From CAJJDF01 sp965655625 (lineage in GTDB: Bacteria > Bacteroidota > Bacteroidia > Flavobacteriales_D > CAJJDF01), in the NCBI GenBank assembly GCA_965655625.1, contig CBFHHA010000025.1, forward strand, positions 1-36,063: a stretch of DNA of 36,063 bases, read 5' to 3'. The position numbers were made by a program, and so were the translations under genes. Of this stretch, positions 8,532-16,035 are shown piece by piece. The first letter of the stretch is position 1. Each line of letters starts with the position of its first letter. The notes beneath the pieces are model-generated. The model was given only the letters and a program-made list of their open reading frames with translations. It made no database searches and was not told where the DNA came from.

Positions 8532-8559
8532 TTATTAATTGCAATATTACGATTAATAA
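8532..8559. promoter_or_regulatory. Near-perfect 28-bp palindrome, candidate ArsR operator
   Basis: The left arm TTATTAATTGCAAT and the right arm ATTACGATTAATAA are inverted copies of each other in 12 of 14 positions, with no spacer. The outer 8 bases of each arm match perfectly. The palindrome lies 15 bases upstream of the arsR ATG and overlaps the likely -7 promoter element. Dyad operators in this position are typical of ArsR/SmtB autoregulation. The assignment is inferred from symmetry and position. Confidence 0.7.
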
Positions 8560-8572
8560 ACTTAATTTCCAA
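8542..8572 (-). promoter_or_regulatory. Candidate arsR promoter (Bacteroidota -33/-7 type)
   Basis: Read on the minus strand, TTG at 8572-8570 is followed after 20 bases by TAATATTG at 8549-8542. That matches the Bacteroidota TTG...TAnnTTTG pattern with one mismatch. Transcription would start near 8535, a short distance before the ATG at 8517. The -7 element lies inside the palindrome, so a bound repressor would block it. Confidence 0.5.
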
Positions 8573-8589
8573 AAGTTCCATGAATCCCC

Positions 8590-8982
8590 TTAGTTAATTT
8601 TCCTCCAATGCGAGGATGTTTTAATTCCAAAGAGATATCCTTCAACCGTTAAGTTTTTTGAATTCGATAATTGAATATTTGCTGGAATACTCATGTTGAA
8701 TTTAGGCAGGTATAATTGACCGCAGCAATAGGTAGAGTCGGAAGTTTGCTTGAAATTTTTTAATACTTCCATGGGGCCTTTCTTTATTTTCTCGTTCCCT
8801 TTTTTGTTTCCTGCCTCAGTAACATGACCAAAATATTTGTTGTTTTGTTTGAATATTCGTATCTCAATTCCATATCGATCATTGCGCCATTTTCCTAGCA
8901 AAGGATCTTCTTTCATAAAAAATGAACATATAAAAATAGCTCCAAGAAGAATCAAAGAGCTATTTCTACTAGTTGTATTCAT
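8590..8982 (-). CDS. Small exported DUF2147-like protein
   Basis: This 130-residue protein has a hydrophobic N-terminus (about 8-22). It then has the DUF2147-like pattern: L-L-G-K-W near 28-32, a beta-rich middle with K-Y-F-G-H-V, and a C-terminal G-Y-L-F-G-I...W-R-K-I. Such proteins are secreted lipocalin-like beta barrels of unknown function. It lies 12 bases after gcvT on the same strand and is probably transcribed with it, though no functional link is evident. A cysteine in the N-terminal segment (I-F-I-C) does not make a convincing lipobox. Confidence 0.65.
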   Translation of the reverse strand: MNTTSRNSSLILLGAIFICSFFMKEDPLLGKWRNDRYGIEIRIFKQNNKYFGHVTEAGNKKGNEKIKKGPMEVLKNFKQTSDSTYCCGQLYLPKFNMSIPANIQLSNSKNLTVEGYLFGIKTSSHWRKIN

Positions 8983-8994
8983 GAAATGAAAATT

Positions 8995-10071
8995 TTATAA
9001 AAATGGCAATTTCACCACTTTTGCTTTCACTTGTTTGTTTCTGATTTGGACCCAGATTTCAGAATCGGGAGTAGAAAGCTCGGTAGGTACATATCCCATT
9101 CCTATTCCTTTGCTAAGACTTGGAGACATTGTTCCAGAAGTTACGATTCCTATCTCGTTTCCTTCTGCATCCAAGATAGGGTAATCGTGCCTTGGAATAC
9201 CTCTTTCTATCATTTCAAAACCAACTAATTTTCTTTTTACTCCAGCTATTTTTTGTGCTTTTAAGTTTTCTGAATTAATAAAATCTTTTGTGAATTTTGT
9301 CACCCATCCCAACCCAGCTTCAATCGGAGAGGTGGTGTCATTAATGTCATTGCCATACAAGCAATATCCTTTTTCTAGTCTCAATGTGTCTCGAGCAGCG
9401 AGTCCTATTGGTTTAATACCAAAATCGGCTCCCGCTTCAAGTACTTTGTTCCATACTTGCTTTACTTCTTCATTTTTACAATAAATTTCGAAACCTCCAG
9501 AACCGGTATATCCTGTAGCAGAAATTATCACGTTTTCGATTCCAGCAAACGGTGCGACTTCAAAATTATAGAATTTAATGTCGGCCAAATTAACCTCGGT
9601 AAGTGATTGCATAGCTTCTACTGCTTTTGGTCCTTGGATGGCAAGCAAAGAGTAATCCATAGATAAATCTTTCATATCAGCACCCATGGTGTTGTGAGTA
9701 GAAATCCACTCCCAATCTTTCTCCATATTGGATGCATTGACAACCAATAAATATTGTTCCTCTTTTATTTTGTATATAATTAAATCATCTACAATTCCAC
9801 CTTTGTCATTTGGAAGACAGCTGTATTGAGCTTTTCCAATTTCAAGTTTGGTTGCGTCATTGGAACTCACTTTTTGGATTAATTCCAATGCATTAGGTCC
9901 AGAAATAAGAAATTCTCCCATGTGTGAAACATCAAATACTCCAACGGCATTTCTTACTGTTTCATGTTCAACCCCTAATCCTTCATATTGCAAAGGCATG
10001 TAATATCCGGCAAATTCTACCATTTTGGCTCCAAACTGTTCGTGTACATTGGATAGTGCTGTTTTTCTCAT
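8995..10071 (-). CDS. gcvT: Glycine cleavage system T protein (aminomethyltransferase)
   Basis: This is a 358-residue GcvT of normal length. Diagnostic motifs are K-M-V-E-F-A-G-Y-Y-M-P at 16-26, V-F-D-V-S-H-M-G-E at 45-53, and G-G-I-V-D-D-L-I at 91-98, which carries the catalytic aspartate region. A-I-Q-G-P-K-A and the folate-binding T-G-Y-T-G-S-G-G-F-E segments follow. It transfers the aminomethyl carbon from the lipoylated H protein to tetrahydrofolate, giving methylene-THF and ammonia. gcvH and gcvP are not in the window, so the cleavage system genes are dispersed in this organism. No glycine riboswitch was recognised in the 200 bases upstream. Confidence 0.96.
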   Translation of the reverse strand: MRKTALSNVHEQFGAKMVEFAGYYMPLQYEGLGVEHETVRNAVGVFDVSHMGEFLISGPNALELIQKVSSNDATKLEIGKAQYSCLPNDKGGIVDDLIIYKIKEEQYLLVVNASNMEKDWEWISTHNTMGADMKDLSMDYSLLAIQGPKAVEAMQSLTEVNLADIKFYNFEVAPFAGIENVIISATGYTGSGGFEIYCKNEEVKQVWNKVLEAGADFGIKPIGLAARDTLRLEKGYCLYGNDINDTTSPIEAGLGWVTKFTKDFINSENLKAQKIAGVKRKLVGFEMIERGIPRHDYPILDAEGNEIGIVTSGTMSPSLSKGIGMGYVPTELSTPDSEIWVQIRNKQVKAKVVKLPFL

Positions 10072-10216
10072 AAGGTTATTTCTATTTTGTGGTTAAAGGT
10101 AATTGGTTTCTTCAAGAAATACAATCTATTTCTACTTACAAAACTTTATGTTTATAGCAGATATAGATTCAAATTAGTTGTTTGAGATTTCTTGTAGATA
10201 AAGAACATGGCAAGAA

Positions 10217-10248
10217 AAAAGCCTCAAGGGAGTCCTTGAGGCTTTTTC
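10217..10248. terminator. Intrinsic terminator after the cold-shock gene
   Basis: A 14-base perfect stem (AAAAAGCCTCAAGG / CCTTGAGGCTTTTT) encloses the four-base loop GAGT. It lies 26 bases downstream of the cold-shock gene, which is on the minus strand, and is flanked by A and T runs on both sides. It should stop transcription entering the gcvT region. Confidence 0.9.
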
Positions 10249-10273
10249 TGTCAAAAAAAATATAACTGAGAGA

Positions 10274-10465
10274 TTAAACAACTTTTACATTCACTGCATT
10301 CATCCCTTTTCTACCTTCTTTTAATTCAAATTCAACTGAATCTTCTTCTTTGATTTCATCAATTAATCCTGATACGTGTACGAAATGCTCTTCGTTAGAG
10401 TCATCTTCTACAATGAAACCAAATCCTTTAGTCTCATTGAAAAATTTTACTTTTCCTGTTTTCAT
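10274..10465 (-). CDS. Cold-shock domain protein (CspA family)
   Basis: From the ATG at 10463-10465 this is a 63-residue single OB-fold cold-shock protein. RNP1 is K-G-F-G-F-I (13-18) and RNP2 is H-F-V-H-V (27-31). The open frame runs 8 codons further upstream, but the protein then begins before the standard M-K-T-G-K-V-K-F-F-N start, so the inner ATG is preferred. Such proteins bind single-stranded RNA and melt structures at low temperature or in stationary phase. It is a single-gene unit with its own terminator at 10217-10248. Confidence 0.95.
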   Translation of the reverse strand: MKTGKVKFFNETKGFGFIVEDDSNEEHFVHVSGLIDEIKEEDSVEFELKEGRKGMNAVNVKVV

Positions 10466-10486
10466 TGTGTTATAATAATTAATGAC

Positions 10487-10494
10487 CAAATGTA
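10487..10494 (-). promoter_or_regulatory. Candidate -7 element for the cold-shock gene
   Basis: The minus strand reads TACATTTG, an exact match to TAnnTTTG, with its end 21 bases before the ATG at 10465. No TTG is found at the expected -33 position, and such short matches occur by chance in AT-rich DNA, so support is moderate. Confidence 0.35.
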
Positions 10495-10608
10495 AGTCAT
10501 AAATGTTAAGATTTTCTTTTTTTTGCTAAATTTTTTGTTCGAATTGGTGAAATTAACCAATAAAAAATATTTTAGATAACTATAAATCAATTAACTGATT
10601 AAAATCCG

Positions 10609-11352
10609 TTACTCAAATTGATTAGGAATAAGTTTCTTTCTTTCAGCAAATTTTACTAACTCGGATTCCGATTTTAAAGAAAATCGAAGTAGTAATATAT
10701 GAATAACATCATTGATTTTTTGGGTAGGATACTGAATAGTATGACCAATTTCTTGGTAAGTTTTTCTCGATTTAATTAGCTCAATGATTTTAATCTCTTT
10801 GGATGAAATACACAAATCAAAATCTAGTTGATGATTCATTTGAAAAAGAAATTCTTCCTCAAAATCTCCATCAAAAGAATACTGAATAATATCGCTGTAG
10901 CGCAAGTTTTTATTTTTTATAACTCGCCCAATAATAGAATCTAAATTCCCTTTTTTATTCGTTTTAAACACTTGTATTTTAAGAGACAAAGGCTCTTTAA
11001 TACTTAAGCACTTGACTATTACCCTGCTCGAAAAAGAGGTTAATTTCAAGTTGTTTTGATGTAAATATAACAAGGCACGATCATGGTACTCATTCACAAA
11101 GATTTTGGACAGTTCATCATACTCACCGTTGAGTACTTTTAAATTTATTTCATCGTCCTTTTTATTCAAAACACTTTCAAATCCTTGAGAAAAGACCATT
11201 TTTTTCTCCTTAAAACTGTAGATGTAAACAGCTTCATTCTTTTTGATTTCGAGACGTTTGTCTAAGTTTTTTTTAAGGATGGAACCGTAGTCAGAGACAT
11301 CTTCAGTTAGAAATGCATCGGTGTATTTTCCAGTGTATTTTGATTTTGGCAT
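10609..11352 (-). CDS. Unknown protein with possible degenerate LuxR-type HTH at the C-terminus
   Basis: This 247-residue protein has no signal peptide or membrane span. The N-terminal region (about 30-170) looks like a PAS-like mixed alpha/beta domain, with a Y-I-Y-S-F-K-E-K-K-M-V-F-S strand pair. The last 65 residues (about 183-247) can be laid over a GerE/LuxR helix-turn-helix. They show I-S-S-K-E-I-K-I-I-E-L-I, then T-Y-Q-E-I-G-H-T-I, then a longer helix, then S-E-L-V-K-F-A-E-R. PAS-plus-GerE proteins are common in Bacteroidota as transcription regulators, but the HTH here is divergent and no receiver domain is present. It is divergent from ileS, with about 200 bases between them. I do not recognise the family firmly. 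Confidence 0.6.
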   Translation of the reverse strand: MPKSKYTGKYTDAFLTEDVSDYGSILKKNLDKRLEIKKNEAVYIYSFKEKKMVFSQGFESVLNKKDDEINLKVLNGEYDELSKIFVNEYHDRALLYLHQNNLKLTSFSSRVIVKCLSIKEPLSLKIQVFKTNKKGNLDSIIGRVIKNKNLRYSDIIQYSFDGDFEEEFLFQMNHQLDFDLCISSKEIKIIELIKSRKTYQEIGHTIQYPTQKINDVIHILLLRFSLKSESELVKFAERKKLIPNQFE

Positions 11353-11554
11353 TAATTTAGTAGGATTATATTATGTATTTTTCGCGAAGCTAAACAGGTT
11401 ATTTCATTTAGTTGAAAAAATCTATTTTCTTTATTCTAAAGGTTCAATCCTTTGTTTAAAATGCAATTCTAAATTATCAAGAGTAATTAATACCTTTATA
11501 ATGGGCTAAATTTATTAGCAAATCATTAAATTCGCACAAATTTGAAAAAGCACA

Positions 11555-14500
11555 ATGGCATTAAAATACCCTACCTACAATTCCTTAAATTTACCTAATG
11601 TGGCTTCCGAAATTCTGGAAACATGGAAATCAAAGCAAATATTTGAAAAATCAATCTCTTCCCGTTCTACTGAAAAGCCATTTGTATTTTTTGAAGGGCC
11701 GCCCTCTGCTAATGGGCTTCCAGGAATTCATCACGTGATGGGAAGAACGATAAAAGATATTTTTTGTCGATATAAAACCCTTCAAGGTTATCAGGTAAAT
11801 AGAAAAGCGGGGTGGGATACTCACGGACTTCCTGTTGAATTGGGGGTTGAAAAAGCGCTGAATATCACAAAAGAAGATATTGGATCAAAAATTAGTGTAG
11901 AAGACTACAACAAGGCCTGCAAAGAATCGGTGATGAAATACACGGATGTTTGGAACGACCTAACCGAGAAAATGGGTTATTGGGTAGATATGGAAGATCC
12001 TTATGTAACTTTCGACAATAAATACATTGAATCCGTTTGGTGGATTCTTGCTCAAGTTTTCAAGAAAGATTTAATGTATAAAGGTTATACGATTCAACCG
12101 TATTCTCCAGCGGCAGGTACAGGTTTAAGTTCGCACGAAATCAATATGCCGGGAAGTTACCGAGATGTAAAAGACACAACCGTTGTAGCTCAATTTAAAG
12201 TAAAATCATGCTGCATCGAAAAAGTGACCAAATTTGTATACCCAGGTAAAAACGCGAACGAAGAAGTATTCTTTTTAGCTTGGACCACAACGCCTTGGAC
12301 ATTGCCATCCAATACCGCATTGGCAGTAGGTATAAATATCGATTACGTAATCGTAAATTCTTTCAATCCCTATACATTCGAACCCATGACGGTTGTTTTG
12401 GCAGAAAATCTACTTGGAAAACATTTTAAGTCTTCCAATGCTGAATTAGCAATGGAAGATTATACTGCGGGCGACAAAAATATACCTTTTGAGGTTATTG
12501 GAAAGCTCAAAGGAAGTGATTTAGAGGGAAGAAAATATGAGCAACTTATGCCCTTAGCTTTGCCTTACGAAAACCCTGAAAAAGCATTCAGAGTTATTTT
12601 AGGCGACTTTGTTACCACCTCTGATGGTACTGGAATTGTTCATATTGCTCCCACATTTGGGCAAGATGATGCCAAGGCTGCAAAAGATGCTGATGTACCG
12701 CCAATGTTGGTTTTGAACCAGGAGGGAAAAGGAGTGCCGCTAGTAGATTTGCAAGGAAAATTCTTAGCAGAGTTAGGAGAAAAATTTGGTGGGAAATACG
12801 TGAAAAACGAATATTACAAACAAGGAGAGGCTCCAGAAAAATCAATTGATGTAGAAATAGCAATTGAACTAAAAGAACAAAACAGAGCGTTTAAAGTAGA
12901 AAAATACGAGCATTCATATCCCCATTGTTGGAGAACAGACAAACCCGTTTTGTATTATCCTTTAGACTCTTGGTTTATTAAATCTACTGCGGCTAAAAAA
13001 AGAATGCAGGAATTGAACAAGACAATTAACTGGAAACCAGAATCTACCGGAACAGGAAGATTTGGGGAATGGTTGAAAAACTTAAATGATTGGAACCTGT
13101 CGCGGTCAAGGTATTGGGGAATCCCTATTCCGATTTGGACCTCCGAAAACAAATCAGAGCAAATTTGTATTTCGTCTGTCGAACAATTAAAGGAAGAATG
13201 TGAAAAGTCCGTTTTGGCAGGAATGATGAAAGAAAATCCTTTCAGTCATTTCGATGCTGATGATATGAGCAAAGAAAACTACGACCAATTCGACTTACAC
13301 AAGCATTATGTGGATTCCATTGTCTTGGTTTCGCCTACCGGAAAACCTATGCATCGAGAAGCAGACTTAATAGATGTTTGGTTTGATTCAGGCTCGATGC
13401 CTTATGCACAGTGGCATTATCCTTTCGAAAACAAGGAAGCAGTTGAAAATGGATTGAAAAAGGCAGATTTTATTGCAGAAGGAGTGGATCAAACTCGAGG
13501 TTGGTTTTTTACACTTCATGCAATCTCAACACTTATTTCGGATGATGTGGCCTATAAAAATGTTATTTCAAATGGACTTGTTTTGGATAAAAACGGACAA
13601 AAAATGTCTAAGAGACTGGGAAATGGGATTGATCCATTTGAAACGCTAGCTAAATTTGGACCGGACGCCACTCGTTGGTACATGATTACAAATGCCCAGC
13701 CATGGGATAATTTGAAGTTTGATACTGAAGGAATTATTGAGACACAAAGAAAGTTTTTTGGAACTTTGTATAATACTTATTCCTTTTTTGCTTTGTACGC
13801 AAATATTGATGGATTCAATTTTTCGGAATCAGAAGTAACGGAACGACCAGAAATTGATCAATGGATTTTGTCGAAATTAAATTCACTTGTGAAGGAGGTG
13901 AGCGAAGCCTATGAAAGTTATGAACCTACTAAAGCCGGCAGGTTAATTCAAAGCTTCACAATAGATCAGCTAAGCAATTGGTATGTAAGACTATGCAGAA
14001 GGAGATTCTGGAAAGGAGAATATGCCGAAGACAAAATATCTGCTTACCAAACTCTTTATACTTGTTTAGAAACTATCTCGGTGCTTATGTCACCAATTGC
14101 TCCTTTTTTCTCAGATAAATTATTCTTGGATCTTCATACTGCAACTGGTAAAAACACACTAGAATCGGTACATTTGGCAAAGTTTCCTGAATCTAACGAA
14201 AGTATTATTGATACAGATTTGGAAGATAAAATGGAAATTGCTCAAGAAGTGTCATCCATGGTATTGAGTTTAAGACAAACGAACAAACTGAAAGTTCGTC
14301 AGCCGCTTCAGCGAATAATGGTTCCAATTCTGGATAAACGATTCGAAGAGCAAATAACTGCAGTAAAAGACTTAATTTTAAGTGAAGTAAATGTAAAAGA
14401 GCTGGAACTGTTAACAGACACAACGGGGGTTTTGGTTAAGAAAGTAAAACCAAACTTCAAGGTAATTGGTCAATCCGAAAACAAGCGACACATGAAGGTT

Positions 14501-14968
14501 ATTGGAGCGTTTTGCGGAAAATTAAAGGATGAGGACATTACACTTCTGGAGAAAAACAAAGGGGCGGAATTAGAAGTGAATGGCGAGCGACTTTTCTTGT
14601 CGATCGATAACTTTGAAATAACTACGGACGATATTCCAGGTTGGTTAATCGCAAATAATGGATCTATCACAGTTGCTTTGGATACTACCCTAAATGACAA
14701 TTTAATCAATGAAGGATATTCAAGAGAATTGGTTAATAGAATTCAAAACTTAAGAAAAGACAGCGATTTTGAGGTGACAGATAGGATTACCATCGAGATA
14801 TCAGGCAACAAAAGGGTAGAAGAGGCACTTAAAACGAATGAGGCTTATGTGAAAGAAGAAACCCTGACAGATAACATCTTATTTTCATCCAGGTTGAATG
14901 AAAATAATGCGACCAAATTAGATTTTGACGAAGATATTTCTATATTTGTTAGCATTGAAAAAAAATAA
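11555..14968 (+). CDS. ileS: Isoleucyl-tRNA synthetase, long eukaryote-like type
   Basis: This 1137-residue class I synthetase charges tRNA-Ile with isoleucine. The HIGH-equivalent is G-I-H-H-V-M-G (57-63) after the G-P-P-S-A-N-G-L-P motif. The editing domain (about 200-460) carries T-T-T-P-W-T-L-P-S-N (244-253) and G-T-G-I-V-H-I-A-P (358-366), which clear mischarged valine. The catalytic core resumes with W-N-L-S-R-S-R-Y-W-G (513-522), and the signature lysine loop is K-M-S-K-R (683-687). The anticodon-binding helical domain and a C-terminal extension follow. The length, the HHVMG motif and the lack of a visible C-terminal zinc finger place it with the eukaryote-like second type of IleS, which family knowledge links to low mupirocin sensitivity. 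The next gene follows after 6 bases. Confidence 0.97.
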   Translation: MALKYPTYNSLNLPNVASEILETWKSKQIFEKSISSRSTEKPFVFFEGPPSANGLPGIHHVMGRTIKDIFCRYKTLQGYQVNRKAGWDTHGLPVELGVEKALNITKEDIGSKISVEDYNKACKESVMKYTDVWNDLTEKMGYWVDMEDPYVTFDNKYIESVWWILAQVFKKDLMYKGYTIQPYSPAAGTGLSSHEINMPGSYRDVKDTTVVAQFKVKSCCIEKVTKFVYPGKNANEEVFFLAWTTTPWTLPSNTALAVGINIDYVIVNSFNPYTFEPMTVVLAENLLGKHFKSSNAELAMEDYTAGDKNIPFEVIGKLKGSDLEGRKYEQLMPLALPYENPEKAFRVILGDFVTTSDGTGIVHIAPTFGQDDAKAAKDADVPPMLVLNQEGKGVPLVDLQGKFLAELGEKFGGKYVKNEYYKQGEAPEKSIDVEIAIELKEQNRAFKVEKYEHSYPHCWRTDKPVLYYPLDSWFIKSTAAKKRMQELNKTINWKPESTGTGRFGEWLKNLNDWNLSRSRYWGIPIPIWTSENKSEQICISSVEQLKEECEKSVLAGMMKENPFSHFDADDMSKENYDQFDLHKHYVDSIVLVSPTGKPMHREADLIDVWFDSGSMPYAQWHYPFENKEAVENGLKKADFIAEGVDQTRGWFFTLHAISTLISDDVAYKNVISNGLVLDKNGQKMSKRLGNGIDPFETLAKFGPDATRWYMITNAQPWDNLKFDTEGIIETQRKFFGTLYNTYSFFALYANIDGFNFSESEVTERPEIDQWILSKLNSLVKEVSEAYESYEPTKAGRLIQSFTIDQLSNWYVRLCRRRFWKGEYAEDKISAYQTLYTCLETISVLMSPIAPFFSDKLFLDLHTATGKNTLESVHLAKFPESNESIIDTDLEDKMEIAQEVSSMVLSLRQTNKLKVRQPLQRIMVPILDKRFEEQITAVKDLILSEVNVKELELLTDTTGVLVKKVKPNFKVIGQSENKRHMKVIGAFCGKLKDEDITLLEKNKGAELEVNGERLFLSIDNFEITTDDIPGWLIANNGSITVALDTTLNDNLINEGYSRELVNRIQNLRKDSDFEVTDRITIEISGNKRVEEALKTNEAYVKEETLTDNILFSSRLNENNATKLDFDEDISIFVSIEKK

Positions 14969-14974
14969 ACGATT

Positions 14975-15364
14975 ATGGCAGATAAAAAAGAAAAAACAAG
15001 GTTTAGTGATGCTGAATTAGAGGAGTTTAGAATCCTCATTGAACATAAAATAAAAGAAGCGAAAATAGATTTAGAGTTGTTGAACAACGAGATGTCTCAC
15101 AAAGATAATCATGGTACGGATGATACAGGCAGATCGTTTAACATGATGGAAGACGGTGCGAGCACATTTTCGAGAGAAATGATTGCGCAAAAAGCAGCAC
15201 GACAAGACAAGTTTATTTTGAGTCTCGAACATGCTTTGATGAGGATTAAGAATAAAACATACGGTATATGTCGTGTAACTGGGAAATTAATCAATAAAAA
15301 AAGATTAATGCTAGTTCCTCATGCTACCTTGAGTATTGAGGCGAAAAACCAACAACAATCCTAA
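14975..15364 (+). CDS. DksA/TraR-family protein with reduced zinc site
   Basis: The protein has 129 residues. An N-terminal helical hairpin (about 10-90) is followed by the end domain Y-G-I-C-R-V-T-G-K-L-I and V-P-H-A-T-L-S-I-E-A-K. In DksA the zinc is held by two Cys pairs. Here only C99 remains, with T102 in place of the second cysteine and H116/T118 where the second pair would be. This reduced form is, to my knowledge, common among Bacteroidota TraR/DksA-like proteins. It probably acts at the RNA polymerase secondary channel as a general regulator, though that has to be inferred. It lies 6 bases after ileS and directly before lspA, suggesting one transcript. Confidence 0.85.
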   Translation: MADKKEKTRFSDAELEEFRILIEHKIKEAKIDLELLNNEMSHKDNHGTDDTGRSFNMMEDGASTFSREMIAQKAARQDKFILSLEHALMRIKNKTYGICRVTGKLINKKRLMLVPHATLSIEAKNQQQS

Positions 15365-15368
15365 GCTT

Positions 15369-16001
15369 TTGAAGAAAGTAGCGCTCATTTCTTTTCTTAT
15401 TGTTTTATTGGATCAACTCGTAAAGATCTACATTAAAACCACGATGACTATTGGCCAAGATGGATGGGACATTGGCATAATGAAGATTCATTTTGTCGAG
15501 AACCCAGGGATGGCATTTGGTACCGAATTGGATTTTCCTTATGGAAAGCTTATACTCGGTTTGTTGCGAATAGGAGCCATCACAGCTATTATTATGTATC
15601 TCAAAAAACTACTCACAAACAAAGCGCCTTTTGGTTTGTTGATGGCCGTATCTTGTGTTTTGGCAGGAGCCATAGGTAATGTGATTGATGGAGCATTTTA
15701 TGGAATGATATTTAGTGAAAGTAATTATTTTGACGTGGCTCAGCTTTTTCCTTCGGAGGGAGGTTACGAGTCATTTATGCATGGTAAAGTGGTAGATATG
15801 TTCCAGTTTACTATCGAATTTCCGAGCTGGTCACCCATCTATCCTGGGAAGCAACTATTCCCCTTTATTTTTAATGTCGCAGATGCGGCTATTTCTATTG
15901 GGGTATTTATTATTTTAATTGGTTACCGAAAATTCTTTAAAACTTCACATGCTGAATTAGCGATCGAAGATGAGTCAGCTGAAATAAACGAAGAAGAATA
16001 A
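15369..16001 (+). CDS. lspA: Lipoprotein signal peptidase (signal peptidase II)
   Basis: This integral membrane aspartic protease cleaves prolipoprotein signal peptides. Four spans are visible. The E-N-P-G-M-A-F-G motif (44-51) and both catalytic aspartate motifs are present: G-N-V-I-D-G (D107) and F-N-V-A-D-A-A (D172). An extended loop precedes the last span and an acidic tail ends the protein, as in Bacteroidota homologs. No ATG is available near the N-terminus. The TTG at 15369 gives the family-like start M-K-K-V-A-L-I and sits 4 bases after the preceding stop. Another TTG at 15336 would overlap the preceding gene and is less likely. The length from 15369 is 210 residues. Confidence 0.93.
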   Translation: MKKVALISFLIVLLDQLVKIYIKTTMTIGQDGWDIGIMKIHFVENPGMAFGTELDFPYGKLILGLLRIGAITAIIMYLKKLLTNKAPFGLLMAVSCVLAGAIGNVIDGAFYGMIFSESNYFDVAQLFPSEGGYESFMHGKVVDMFQFTIEFPSWSPIYPGKQLFPFIFNVADAAISIGVFIILIGYRKFFKTSHAELAIEDESAEINEEE

Positions 16002-16035
16002 GTAGTTAGTTTATTCTTTCTTAAATCTATCCAAT

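Noticed and set aside
8518..8544. Longer ArsR reading from TTG at 8544
   Set aside because: The extra codons lie in the palindrome and promoter region and do not resemble the ArsR N-terminus.
10072..10216. Glycine riboswitch upstream of gcvT
   Set aside because: The segment is AT-rich and lacks the conserved paired helices and purine-rich junctions of that riboswitch.
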